This document shows, in pieces, positions 52,901 to 59,806 of a stretch of 64,000 nt of DNA. The notes under the pieces are model-generated. The model had not been told where the DNA came from, did no database searches, and saw only the letters and a program-made list of their open reading frames with translations. Position numbers and translations under genes: made by a program. Source of the DNA: Methylobacterium sp. Leaf118 (GTDB taxonomy: Bacteria; Pseudomonadota; Alphaproteobacteria; Rhizobiales; Beijerinckiaceae); assembly GCF_920984675.1 (NCBI RefSeq), contig NZ_CAKLBV010000010.1, positions 1 to 64,000 on the forward strand, in the 5' to 3' direction. Within the stretch, counting starts at the first letter, position 1. Every line of letters begins with the position of its first letter.

Positions 52901-53517
52901 ACGATCTCGACATCCGCGGCGCCGGCAACCTGCTCGGCGACGCCCAGTCCGGCCACATCAAGGAAGTGGGCTACGAACTCTACCAGCAGATGCTTGAGGA
53001 CGCCGTCACCGCGCTCAAGGCCGGGATCGACGAGCCGCAGGCGGAGGCGTGGTCGCCGACCATCGCCCTCGGCGCGCCGGTGACGATCCCCGAGGATTAC
53101 GTCGAGGACCTCACCGTCCGGCTCGGCCTCTACCGGCGCCTCTCGACGCTCGAGAACGACGCCGAGATGGAGAGTTTCGGGGCCGAACTGATCGACCGCT
53201 TCGGCCCGCTGCCGCCGGAGGTGGAACAGCTCCTCAAGATCGTGACGATCAAGATCCTGTGCCGCACGGCCAATGTCGAGAAGGTGGAAGCCGGCCCGAA
53301 GGGCGTCGTCGTCCATTTCCGCGAGAAGTCCTTCGCCAACCCGCACGGGCTCGCCGCCATGGTCGTGGAGCAGGGCTCCTTCGCCAAGGTCCGGCCCGAC
53401 ATGAGCGTGGTGTTCATCCGCGAGCTCGACACCGTGCCCGAGCGACTCAAGGTGACGACGCAGATCCTGCGCGGGCTCGTGACGATCGCCGGCCGGGGGA
53501 AGAAAAAAGCGGCGTGA
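49906..53517 (+). CDS. mfd: Transcription-repair coupling factor Mfd
   Basis: This 1203-residue ATPase removes stalled RNA polymerase and recruits UvrA. An Ala/Pro-rich N-terminal tail leads into a UvrB-like module (about 40-380). The RNA-polymerase interaction domain includes PGDLVVHSDHGIGRFVGLKT near 530. The translocase carries Walker A CGDVGFGKTEVALRAAFAAA near 678 and the DEEQ box IIVDEEQHFGVAHKERLK near 778. TRG-type motifs and a C-terminal UvrA-masking domain (about 1060-1190) follow. Length and order are complete. Start ATG at 49906. Confidence 0.97.
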   Translation: MAKPQPKSPAPSSAPSPKPQTARFALPKSAPLTKALDALKRGDSPTLASVPDGFDALVVADLARALSGSFEGPAVLVHVARDSGRSNALQTALRFVASEIEVMSFPAWDCQPYDRVSPNGAIAAQRMTALSRLSRTRSSESMPRILCTTVNALVQRVPPRAKVAVETFSAAIGNVVPMDKVVAWVEANGFLRTGTVRDTGEYAVRGGILDLSPPGLPNPIRLDFFGDTLESIRAFDPETQRTVGSLRSLDLVPMSEVQLTTETIRHFRRGYLTSFGAATRDDRLYETVSEGRRYAGLEHWMPLFYDRLDTLFDYLGDVPMVFDAQVEEAASERLSLIQDYFQAREAALKTPQAGVAPYKPLPPRALYLTPNEWKAKVEAGSVARLTPFAQPDSDARAVIDCGARAGRSFAPERADEAGSVFDAAVAHIRDLQGSGHHVILGSWSDGSRDRLCGVLTDHGLKKPIAINTLTAVNALKRGTDVAMAVWGLESGFTIDRLAVVAEGDILGDRLVRQKRKAKRPQDIILEVQALQPGDLVVHSDHGIGRFVGLKTVTAAGAPHDCLELQYTGGLLLLPVENIELLTRYGSEDAEVALDRLGGGAWQARKAKMKRRILEMASELIKVAAARFMKPAPSLKAPEGMYEEFAARFAFQETEDQANAIDAVLDDLNAGRPMDRLVCGDVGFGKTEVALRAAFAAAISGKQVAVVVPTTLLARQHYRTFVERFKGLPINIAQLSRFVSAGDQRQTRAGLTEGQVDIVVGTHALLAKNVAFKDLGLIIVDEEQHFGVAHKERLKALQADVHVLTLSATPIPRTLQLAMTGVRELSIIATPPVDRLAVRTFVTPFDPLLIREALLRERYRGGQSFYVVPRIEDLADVKKFLDQEMPETTVAVAHGQMAAGQLEDVMTAFYEGKYDVLLSTTIIESGLDIPTANTLIVHRADMFGLAALYQLRGRVGRSKARAYALFTTPPNRQLTTQAEQRLKVLQSLDTLGAGFQLASHDLDIRGAGNLLGDAQSGHIKEVGYELYQQMLEDAVTALKAGIDEPQAEAWSPTIALGAPVTIPEDYVEDLTVRLGLYRRLSTLENDAEMESFGAELIDRFGPLPPEVEQLLKIVTIKILCRTANVEKVEAGPKGVVVHFREKSFANPHGLAAMVVEQGSFAKVRPDMSVVFIRELDTVPERLKVTTQILRGLVTIAGRGKKKAA

Positions 53518-53632
53518 GGCGGGTGGCTGGGCTCCGGGGCAACCCTCGGCGAACACAGGGGAAAAGACGACGCCGCGGACCGGCTCCGCCCGGCCGCGAT
53601 TCGTTCAGGAAATCGGGAAATAGAATCTCGCC

Positions 53633-53813
53633 TTGATAAAAGTGCAATTGAAGTCCATATGTATTTTCATCGATACGAGGCCGGATTTTCTGGGCCGTAA
53701 CGCCTCCGCAGGGCGGTTCTCATTCTCCCTCGTCATCGGTGGACGACAATGGGTTCGGCGCCTCGTGGCGCCTGGGCTCTCGACCCGCACCCTGCGGAGA
53801 CCAAGGGACTTAC
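53633..53813 (+). promoter_or_regulatory. Promoter and long AT-richer leader of cspA
   Basis: A -35-like TTGATA at 53633-53638 is followed 17 bp later by CATATG (53656-53661), a weak -10 candidate. About 150 bases then separate it from the cspA start. Long structured leaders are typical of cold-shock mRNAs and respond to temperature. The promoter boxes are an inference. Confidence 0.4.
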
Positions 53814-54023
53814 ATGAATACCGGCACTGTCAAGTGGTTCAACGATCAGAAGGGCTTCGGCTTCATTCAGCCGGAGGACGGCTCGAAGGACGTCTTCGTT
53901 CACATCTCCGCCGTCGAGCGCGCCGGCCTGCGTGGCCTCACCGAGGGCCAGAAGGTCTCCTACGTGATGGAGACGGACCGTCGCTCCGGCAAGCAGTCCG
54001 CGGGACAGCTCCAGGTCGCGTGA
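53814..54023 (+). CDS. cspA: Cold shock protein (CspA family)
   Basis: This 69-residue single OB-fold protein starts [20 protein letters not shown], with RNP1 in KGFGFI and RNP2 in [13 protein letters not shown]. Such proteins melt RNA secondary structure. ATG at 53814. It has a long leader with lower GC than its surroundings and an intrinsic terminator 23 bp after the stop, so it is a monocistronic unit. Cold induction is likely but not shown by the sequence. Confidence 0.96.
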   Translation: MNTGTVKWFNDQKGFGFIQPEDGSKDVFVHISAVERAGLRGLTEGQKVSYVMETDRRSGKQSAGQLQVA

Positions 54024-54045
54024 TCCGCGTCTCTGCCTGATCATT

Positions 54046-54080
54046 GAAGCCGCTCCGCCCGGGGCGGCTTCTCGCATTTT
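54046..54080 (+). terminator. Intrinsic terminator of cspA
   Basis: GAAGCCGC at 54046-54053 pairs perfectly with GCGGCTTC at 54064-54071, and CGCATTTT follows. It lies 22 bp after the cspA stop. Confidence 0.8.
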
Positions 54081-54137
54081 CGAATCGCTGACTTCCGCCC
54101 CGGTTCATCCCGAGCCGGGCCCGATCAAGGATCCTAC

Positions 54138-54506
54138 GTGAGCTTCAGCAAACAGAACTCCTTCGACGACCGTCGCCAGGACTCCGCGTCCGCCCGTGCG
54201 GCCATGCTCGACCGCTTCCGCGCCCGCCCCACCGCCGACGATCCGGCCGTGCAGGCCCGGCAGGCCGAGCGCCTCGCGATCGCCGTCGCCCGCGAGGAGC
54301 GGGTCCGGGAGCGTGAGACCGAGCGGCGTCTCGAAGCCGAGCGACTGGCCGCCGTCGCCGCCGCGGAGCGCGCCGCCGAGGTCCTCCGCAAGGCCGCCGA
54401 GGTTGAGGCCGCCGCCGAGCGCGCCCGTGTCGCCCAGGCCAAGCAGAAGGAAGAGCGGGACGCCCGCTACGCCGCCCGCAAGGCCAAGATCAAGCTGCGG
54501 CGCTGA
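54138..54506 (+). CDS. DUF6481-like coiled-coil protein
   Basis: This 122-residue protein is almost wholly a charged helix of Ala, Glu and Arg (ERVRERETERRLEAERLAAV), ending with a basic tail (AARKAKIKLRR). The start FSKQNSFDDRRQDSASARAA resembles DUF6481 proteins of Hyphomicrobiales. The GTG start at 54138 gives this N-terminus. It may bind nucleic acid through its basic end; the function is unknown. It follows cspA, from which it is separated by a terminator. Confidence 0.75.
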   Translation: MSFSKQNSFDDRRQDSASARAAMLDRFRARPTADDPAVQARQAERLAIAVAREERVRERETERRLEAERLAAVAAAERAAEVLRKAAEVEAAAERARVAQAKQKEERDARYAARKAKIKLRR

Positions 54507-54876
54507 GAGCCGCTCACGACCCTCCCGCTGCGCCGTCGCGGCCGGAGGGAGAACGCCCGGTGATCGGGCGTTTCCGTGAGAGGTTCCCCCCGCATCGGAC
54601 TGGGAGGGGAATCCCCGCTCTCGGACAAAGCCGATGGGGCACGAGACCGCAGAGGGAAGGGCCCTGGATGCACGGATCCGGGCCGAGTCTCTCGACCCTG
54701 GGCCCGATCGCCGGAAACGGCCTCCCGGGCCCGATGCGCCCGGAGCCGGCCGGCCCAGTCGGATCGGCTCTCGTCCCCTTTTTCGACGCGCTCCCGCGCC
54801 GGGCCCGGCGCCCCTTCGGCGGAGCGCGCACCAGGGGCGCTGGTTGCCGGCGCCCCGCGCGACCTCGGAGAGACCC
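54507..54876. other. Intergenic region after DUF6481-like gene
   Basis: About 370 bp. Apart from the hairpin at 54552-54573, it is GC-rich with no ribosome-site-linked frame. It should contain the promoter of the next small gene. Confidence 0.45.
54552..54574 (+). terminator. Intrinsic terminator-like hairpin
   Basis: AACGCCCG (54552-54559) pairs with CGGGCGTT (54565-54572) around GTGAT, followed by a short T/C stretch. It lies 46 bp after the stop of the coiled-coil gene. Confidence 0.65.
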
Positions 54877-55074
54877 ATGACCCACAAGTTCAAGATCGGC
54901 CAGCTCGTCCGTCGTGCCCGCACGCCCCAGACCGACGACCGGTTCGGGTTCGGCGAGGTGGGCGAGATCGTCCGCCTGATGCCGGACGACACGAGCGGCG
55001 AGCCGTCCTACCGCATCCGCTCGGGCTCCGCGGAGCGGGCCGTGCGCGAGAGCGAACTCACCCTCACGTCCTGA
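54877..55074 (+). CDS. Small SH3-like protein of unknown function (65 aa)
   Basis: ATG at 54877 with CGGAGAG upstream. The sequence HKFKIGQLVRRARTPQTDDR, GEVGEIVRLMPDDTSGEPSY and VRESELTLTS suggests a small beta-barrel of SH3 type. No specific family was recognised. It is a single gene. Confidence 0.7.
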   Translation: MTHKFKIGQLVRRARTPQTDDRFGFGEVGEIVRLMPDDTSGEPSYRIRSGSAERAVRESELTLTS

Positions 55075-55353
55075 GGGGCGATCGCCAAAAAATCCGCGGC
55101 GTCCGGGATCGTCGGATCCGGGACGAGGCCCGCGCTGAGCCGGCCGGTCACATCGGGCAGGTTCGCGAGTGAGGGCACGCCCTGCGCAAGGGACCGCGTC
55201 CCGTTATGGGGCTACGGGCCCCTGATCTCGGAAAACGCGGCTTCGCGCACCGCCTGTCACCATCCCGTTACGGGAAAGCCCCAGAGAGGGCCCGCCGGAA
55301 CGAACGCATCCGCTTCGGCCATGCCGGCGCAGACGATGCGGCGTGTGTACGGA

Positions 55354-55695
55354 CTAAAGCTCCGGCTCGTTGAGCACGTAGGGCCCGATCCGGCTCTTGA
55401 GATCGACCGGCGCGCCGGGGCGGAAGCCGATGTCGTCCATGTCGATGACCGGGATTCCGCCCGCGCGCATCTGCTCGCGCAGGCGGGCCGCGAGGGCGGC
55501 GATCTCGGGGTTGGGACGGTTGGACAGCTGGAGCAGGATCGCGGCGGGGCGGGCGATGACGGCGAGAACGTCGTCGGCGGCCTCGATCGAGGCGGTGACG
55601 CTCGCGAATCCGAGCCCCGCCAGATCGGCGGCAAGGGAGCGATCGACGGCGCGGTGGCCATCGTCGACGACAAGCACTTGTTGCAGCGCACCCAT
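55354..55695 (-). CDS. Receiver-like protein lacking phospho-acceptor
   Basis: The protein has 113 residues. The first strand VLVVDDGHRAVDRSLAADLA keeps the acidic pair of response regulators. At the phosphorylation position the text AAILLQLSNRPNPEIAA has glutamine where aspartate is expected. A lysine is present in DLKSRIGPYVL, near the usual place. There is no output domain. It may be a phosphorylation-independent pseudo-receiver. It lies upstream of the AMP-ligase-like gene on the same strand, with a 258-bp gap. Confidence 0.72.
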   Translation of the reverse strand: MGALQQVLVVDDGHRAVDRSLAADLAGLGFASVTASIEAADDVLAVIARPAAILLQLSNRPNPEIAALAARLREQMRAGGIPVIDMDDIGFRPGAPVDLKSRIGPYVLNEPEL

Positions 55696-55953
55696 AAGCT
55701 TCAGCGTTATCCCATGTCGCGCCCCGTGTGAAGAGGCACATCAGACAACCCGCATGGCCACGATTGGTTCGCCGGCCATACGGGCTGAAAGGACGATGGT
55801 GGGGATGCGGTGAAGAGGGTGTGAACGGCGGCGCACAGGCCGGGAGCGGCCCGGATCGGCGGCGTGGCTTTTCTCTAAATCCCTGCTGGATCGATAGGTA
55901 TTGCGAGGGTGATCCGGCCGGGGCCGGCGCCCGGCCGCGCCATCGGCGGCCCG

Positions 55954-57300
55954 TCACGCAGGTGCAAAAATCGTTTCGGACGGCACCGGCTGGTCCACCC
56001 GCGGCGGCGCCATCTCGATCGCGGTGGCGAGGCCGGCGAACAGCGAAGCCGCGTAGGGCGTCTCGCGCCACGTCTCGGCGGCCGCGTCGCGGGGCGCGCC
56101 CCGCTGCAGCGCGGTCGCCGCGCAGGCCTGACCCCGAAAGGCGAGGCGGCCGTCGGGATCACGGCGCAGCGCCATCAGGTTGGCCGGCAGGGCGAGGCGT
56201 TCGGGCTTGCCCAGCACGAGCGCGACGTCGCCGGGGCCGCCGCGGCGGCCCGAGAGGATCGCGGTCTCGTCGAAGGCGACGGCGTCGATCACCGTGTCGA
56301 CGCGGACCGATTGCGGATGGCCCGGCACCCGGCTGCGCCCGGGAAAGCGCGCGGGCGCCCGGTGGAGGAAGGTGGCCGTGCGCAGATCCGGCGGCAGGTC
56401 GCGCCCGGCGAGGTTCTTTTCCAGGAAGGCCGGGGCGACGAGGTGGGTCGGGATCGGCCGGGCCAGAGCGGCGGCGAAGGTCGCGCCGTCGAAGAGCGGC
56501 ATCACCTCCAGCGTGGCGCCCGCGACGAGGGCCGTGGCGAGGCCCGTGGCGAGGCCGCGCAGATCGTGGGGGCCGACCAGGCTCAGGATGCGCTCGCCCG
56601 GCTCGGCGCGCACGGCCACGAGATGGGCGGCGGCGGCGGCGACCAGCGATTCGCCGTTGCGGAAGACCGGTCGGTCGGGATCGCCGCCCGCGAAGGTGAC
56701 GAGGCCGGCGGGGGAGGGGGCCGCGCCGTGGCCGGGCTCGGTCGGGCCGTCGAGCACGAAGCGGTCGAGATTGATCACCCCGTCGGGCACGTCCGGGCCG
56801 AAGGCAGCGAGGTAGCGCAGGCCGAAATAGCGCGCGGCGACGGAGCAGAGCCGCTCCGCGGGCGCCGCGGAGCCGAGGCGGGCCTGGGTGAGGACCGCGC
56901 TCAGCGTCGCCCCCTGTGCGGCGGCGAGGAGGCGTTCCTCGTCCCAGGAGACCGGCAGCGGCACGGCGACGTGGCCGGCGGCCTCGACCGCGAGGATCGC
57001 CAGCACGCTCTCGGCGGAGCCGGGCAGGCAGATGCCGACGCGGCTGCCCGGCGCGAGGCGCCAGCCGCGCAGGCCGCGGGCGAGGCGCCCGACGATCTCG
57101 GCCGCCGCCGCGTAGGTCCAGGTGATGGCGGGCCGCCCGCTCCAGACCGGCTTGTCGGCGGGGTCGATCACGGCGATCCGGTCGGGATGGCACCGGGCGG
57201 TGGCCGCGAGCAGGCTCCCGAGCCCGACCCGCCGCAGGGGCACGTCCGTCGGCGTCTCCCGCGACGCCTGTTCCTGCGTGATCGCCTGATGCGCCGACAC
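55954..57300 (-). CDS. AMP-dependent ligase-like pseudoenzyme
   Basis: The protein has 448 residues with the N-terminal fold of acyl-CoA synthetases. RRVGLGSLLAATARCHPDRI, TYAAAAEIVGRLARGLRGWR and AVPLPVSWDEERLLAAAQGA follow the family in order. The ATP-binding signature that should read [ST]SGTTGxPKG is replaced by LVTFAGGDPDRPVFRN. The A8 segment (GWxRTGD) and the C-terminal lysine domain are absent. It is therefore probably not an adenylating enzyme. The start is GTG at 57300 with GGGAG upstream; a TTG at 57351 is less likely. It is divergent from the ethylene-receptor-like kinase gene. Confidence 0.75.
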   Translation of the reverse strand: MSAHQAITQEQASRETPTDVPLRRVGLGSLLAATARCHPDRIAVIDPADKPVWSGRPAITWTYAAAAEIVGRLARGLRGWRLAPGSRVGICLPGSAESVLAILAVEAAGHVAVPLPVSWDEERLLAAAQGATLSAVLTQARLGSAAPAERLCSVAARYFGLRYLAAFGPDVPDGVINLDRFVLDGPTEPGHGAAPSPAGLVTFAGGDPDRPVFRNGESLVAAAAAHLVAVRAEPGERILSLVGPHDLRGLATGLATALVAGATLEVMPLFDGATFAAALARPIPTHLVAPAFLEKNLAGRDLPPDLRTATFLHRAPARFPGRSRVPGHPQSVRVDTVIDAVAFDETAILSGRRGGPGDVALVLGKPERLALPANLMALRRDPDGRLAFRGQACAATALQRGAPRDAAAETWRETPYAASLFAGLATAIEMAPPRVDQPVPSETIFAPA

Positions 57301-57500
57301 GCGCGTGACTCCCGTATTGCCCGTCGATGTGAGGCCGGCATGGTTAAGCAAGGTTTAACGCGGTCCGCGCCCATCCATCGCGGCGCGCGGCGGGCCCGGT
57401 GTCACCGAACGGCCGGGATTGCCAGGAAGAGACCGGCGCGGCACCAATGGGCGGCAGGGATCGCGGCCCGGGATGGGCGCCGGTCCGGGGGAAGAGGGCG

Positions 57501-58757
57501 ATGCTCGACAGTCTGCGGCGCCTCTGGGAGGTCGAGAATCTCTCGCCCCACGGCATCTGTCTCCTCTGGCGGCCGGAGCTGATCTGGACGCACATCATCT
57601 CCGACACCCTGATCGCCCTGGCCTATTTCTCGATTCCCGTGGCCCTGGCGACCTTCGTCTCCCGGCGGCGCGACGTGGCGTTCGGCTGGGTGTTCTGGTC
57701 CTTCGCGGTGTTCATCACCGCCTGCGGCGCCACCCATCTGATGGCGATCTGGACGCTCTACGTGCCCGATTACGGGCTGGAGGCGATGGTCAAGATCGTC
57801 ACCGCCGCGGCCTCCATCGGCACCGCCTTCGCCCTCTGGTACCTGCTGCCGCGGGCGCTGAGCCTGCCCTCGCCGACCCAGCTGCGCCGGGCGAACGAGG
57901 CCCTGCGCGCCCGCATCGAGGAGCGCGACCAGGCGCTCGCCGCCCTGAAGGAGGCCCAGGCCGAGCGCGACCGCACGGAGGCGCTGCTGCGCCAGGCGCA
58001 GAAGATGGAGGCGGTGGGCCAGCTCACGGGGGGCGTGGCCCACGATTTCAACAACCTCCTCAACGTGGTGCTGATCAATCTCGACCGGGTGGAGCGGGGC
58101 CTGTCCGCCGACAGCCGCCTGCTCGCCCCCCTGCGCGACGCGATGCAGGGGGCCGAGCGGGCGGCCTCGGTGACCCACAAGCTGCTGGCCTTCGCCCGCA
58201 AGCACCCGCTCTCGCCGGTGAGCACGGACGTGAACGCCCGCCTCGCCTCCTTCGCCGGATTGCTGCGCGGCTCCATCGGCGCCAAGATCCGGCTGCAGAC
58301 CGATCTCGCGCCGGATCTGCCCCCGCTCGTCATCGATCCCAACCAGTTCGAGAGCGCCGTCCTCAACCTCGCGGTCAATGCCCGCGATGCGATGCCGGAG
58401 GGCGGCACGCTCACCCTGCGCACGTGCCCGCTGCCGGGAGGCGAGGGGATCTGCGTCGAGGTGTCGGATACCGGCACCGGCATGCCCGCCGAGGTCGAGG
58501 CCCGGGCCTTCGAGCCGTTCTTCACCACCAAGCCCCTGGGCCAGGGCACGGGGCTCGGCCTCTCCCAGGTCTTCGGCTTCGCCCAGCAATCGGGCGGCAG
58601 CGCCGCCATCGTGCCCGGGCCCGGACCCGGCACCACCGTGCGCCTGTCCTTCCCGGTCCGGCCCCCGGTTCCGGCGCGGGCCGAGGCGACGGCGCGCGCG
58701 GGCGCGTCGAACCCGGGCTTGACGGCCGGCCCGGGTTTCGCGATGGCCGCGGGCTGA
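57501..58757 (+). CDS. Histidine kinase with ethylene-binding domain (ETR1-like)
   Basis: This 418-residue sensor kinase has three N-terminal membrane helices (about 30-53, 61-84, 96-117). They match the ethylene-binding domain of plant ETR1: D35, Y42, I45, P46, I72, C75 and H79 equal ETR1 D25, Y32, I35, P36, I62, C65 and H69, all displaced by exactly ten. A lysine in MVKIVTA corresponds to ETR1 K91. A coiled-coil linker (130-170) leads to the kinase, with H181 in GGVAHDFNNLL and the N-box in NLAVNARDAMPEGG. G1/G2 motifs (SDTGTGMP, GQGTGLGLS) are intact. The C-terminal 30 residues are low complexity. The response regulator gene begins 16 bp downstream. Confidence 0.92.
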   Translation: MLDSLRRLWEVENLSPHGICLLWRPELIWTHIISDTLIALAYFSIPVALATFVSRRRDVAFGWVFWSFAVFITACGATHLMAIWTLYVPDYGLEAMVKIVTAAASIGTAFALWYLLPRALSLPSPTQLRRANEALRARIEERDQALAALKEAQAERDRTEALLRQAQKMEAVGQLTGGVAHDFNNLLNVVLINLDRVERGLSADSRLLAPLRDAMQGAERAASVTHKLLAFARKHPLSPVSTDVNARLASFAGLLRGSIGAKIRLQTDLAPDLPPLVIDPNQFESAVLNLAVNARDAMPEGGTLTLRTCPLPGGEGICVEVSDTGTGMPAEVEARAFEPFFTTKPLGQGTGLGLSQVFGFAQQSGGSAAIVPGPGPGTTVRLSFPVRPPVPARAEATARAGASNPGLTAGPGFAMAAG

Positions 58758-58772
58758 CCGGGAGGAGTGGGG

Positions 58773-59135
58773 ATGGCCGACAGGCGGAGGGTGCTCGTCG
58801 TCGAGGACGAGGAGATGCTGCTCAACGCCGTGGCGATGGAGTTCGAGGATGCCGGCTTCGAGGTGATCTGCGCCGGCACCGCGGAGGCGGCCTACGAGCT
58901 GCTCCGCGACAGGCCCGGGATCGACCTGCTGTTCACCGACATCCGCCTGCCCGGCCGGCTCGACGGCTGGGATCTCGCCGAACGCGCCCGTGCCCTGCAG
59001 CCGGACCTGCCGGTGATCTACGTGACCGGCTACAGCGCCGAGGAGCCGCGGCAGGTCGCCGAGAGCGTGCTGGTGATGAAGCCCTACCGCATGACCGCGA
59101 TCCTCACCGCGGCCCGCGGCCTCGGCGTCGCCTGA
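58773..59135 (+). CDS. CheY-like single-domain response regulator
   Basis: This 120-residue receiver has all key residues: E11 and D12 in LVVEDEEMLL, phospho-acceptor D56 in FTDIRLPGRLDGWDLA, T85 in YVTGYS, and K103 in VMKPYR. There is no output domain, so it would signal by protein binding. It follows the ethylene-binding-domain kinase by 16 bp with GGAGGA upstream of ATG at 58773. It is very likely that kinase's cognate regulator. Confidence 0.93.
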   Translation: MADRRRVLVVEDEEMLLNAVAMEFEDAGFEVICAGTAEAAYELLRDRPGIDLLFTDIRLPGRLDGWDLAERARALQPDLPVIYVTGYSAEEPRQVAESVLVMKPYRMTAILTAARGLGVA

Positions 59136-59232
59136 GCCCCCGGGCGAGCGCTTCTTCGCAGGTGCGAAACGGCACGGGCGCCCGCCGGGCCAGGACCAAT
59201 ATCGGGAGCATCGAAGTCACGGCCCCCGCAAT

Positions 59233-59260
59233 CCTTACGGAGACCGCGCACAGCGTAAGG
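59233..59260 (+). promoter_or_regulatory. Inverted repeat hiding a ribosome-binding site
   Basis: CCTTACG (59233-59239) pairs with CGTAAGG (59254-59260). The right arm includes the AAGG that serves as Shine-Dalgarno for the gene at 59270. The stem could block ribosome access, or be a protein operator. Confidence 0.45.
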
Positions 59261-59269
59261 ACACGCCCC

Positions 59270-59524
59270 ATGTTGACCCGTCTTGCCGCCGCCGCCCTGG
59301 CCCTGAGCCTCGCCGCCCCGGTCACCTCCGCCCTCGCGCAGGGCGCCCCCCACGCCGCCCCCTCGGCCGGGTCGTCGGTCTACCTGCTCCTCGACGACGA
59401 CGTCGACGTCACCGGCGCGATCGATTCCCGCGCGCCGGACTGGTCGGCCAAGGCCGGCAACGCCGCCCGTCCCGAACTGTCCTCCCCGAATCTCGGCGAT
59501 ACCTCGGGCGGCCCGGCCTATTAA
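59270..59524 (+). CDS. Small exported protein of unknown function (84 aa)
   Basis: The ATG at 59270 begins a classic signal peptide (LTRLAAAALALSLAAPVTSA, cleavage expected after ALA). The mature part is about 60 residues, with an acidic run LLLDDDVDVTGAIDS that could bind a cation, and a Gly/Ser/Pro-rich end. No family was recognised. It is 134 bp after the response regulator. Confidence 0.68.
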   Translation: MLTRLAAAALALSLAAPVTSALAQGAPHAAPSAGSSVYLLLDDDVDVTGAIDSRAPDWSAKAGNAARPELSSPNLGDTSGGPAY

Positions 59525-59595
59525 GGCGCGCGTCGGGGCGCGGCCGCGAGGCCTCGCCCCCGCCCCCTTGCAGCCTCCCGCGCTTCGGGGCCGAG

Positions 59596-59630
59596 AGCCT
59601 CGTCCCGGATCGTGCATCCGGGGCGAGGCT
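59596..59630. repeat. Fifteen-bp stem-loop between genes
   Basis: AGCCTCGTCCCGGAT (59596-59610) pairs with ATCCGGGGCGAGGCT (59616-59630), with one G-T wobble, around CGTGC. It could terminate the upstream small gene or be a REP-like palindrome. No T tract follows. Confidence 0.55.
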
Positions 59631-59806
59631 TCCGGTCGTCCGCCCTGCATCATCGTTCCAAAGAGAGGGCGGCCGAAACGGGCTCGACGACAGCGCTCCG
59701 CCGGCCGATCCGGAACGGCTCCGAACGCAGGAGGTCGCTAAGTATTCTGCCTTATTGAAATCGGTGCCGATCCTCCCTTCCGTGCGTCTGGGATGGGGCT
59801 ACCGAT

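Noticed and set aside
49072-53556. A 1494-codon minus-strand open frame
   Set aside because: It is the antisense shadow of mfd. No ribosome site and no recognisable domain.
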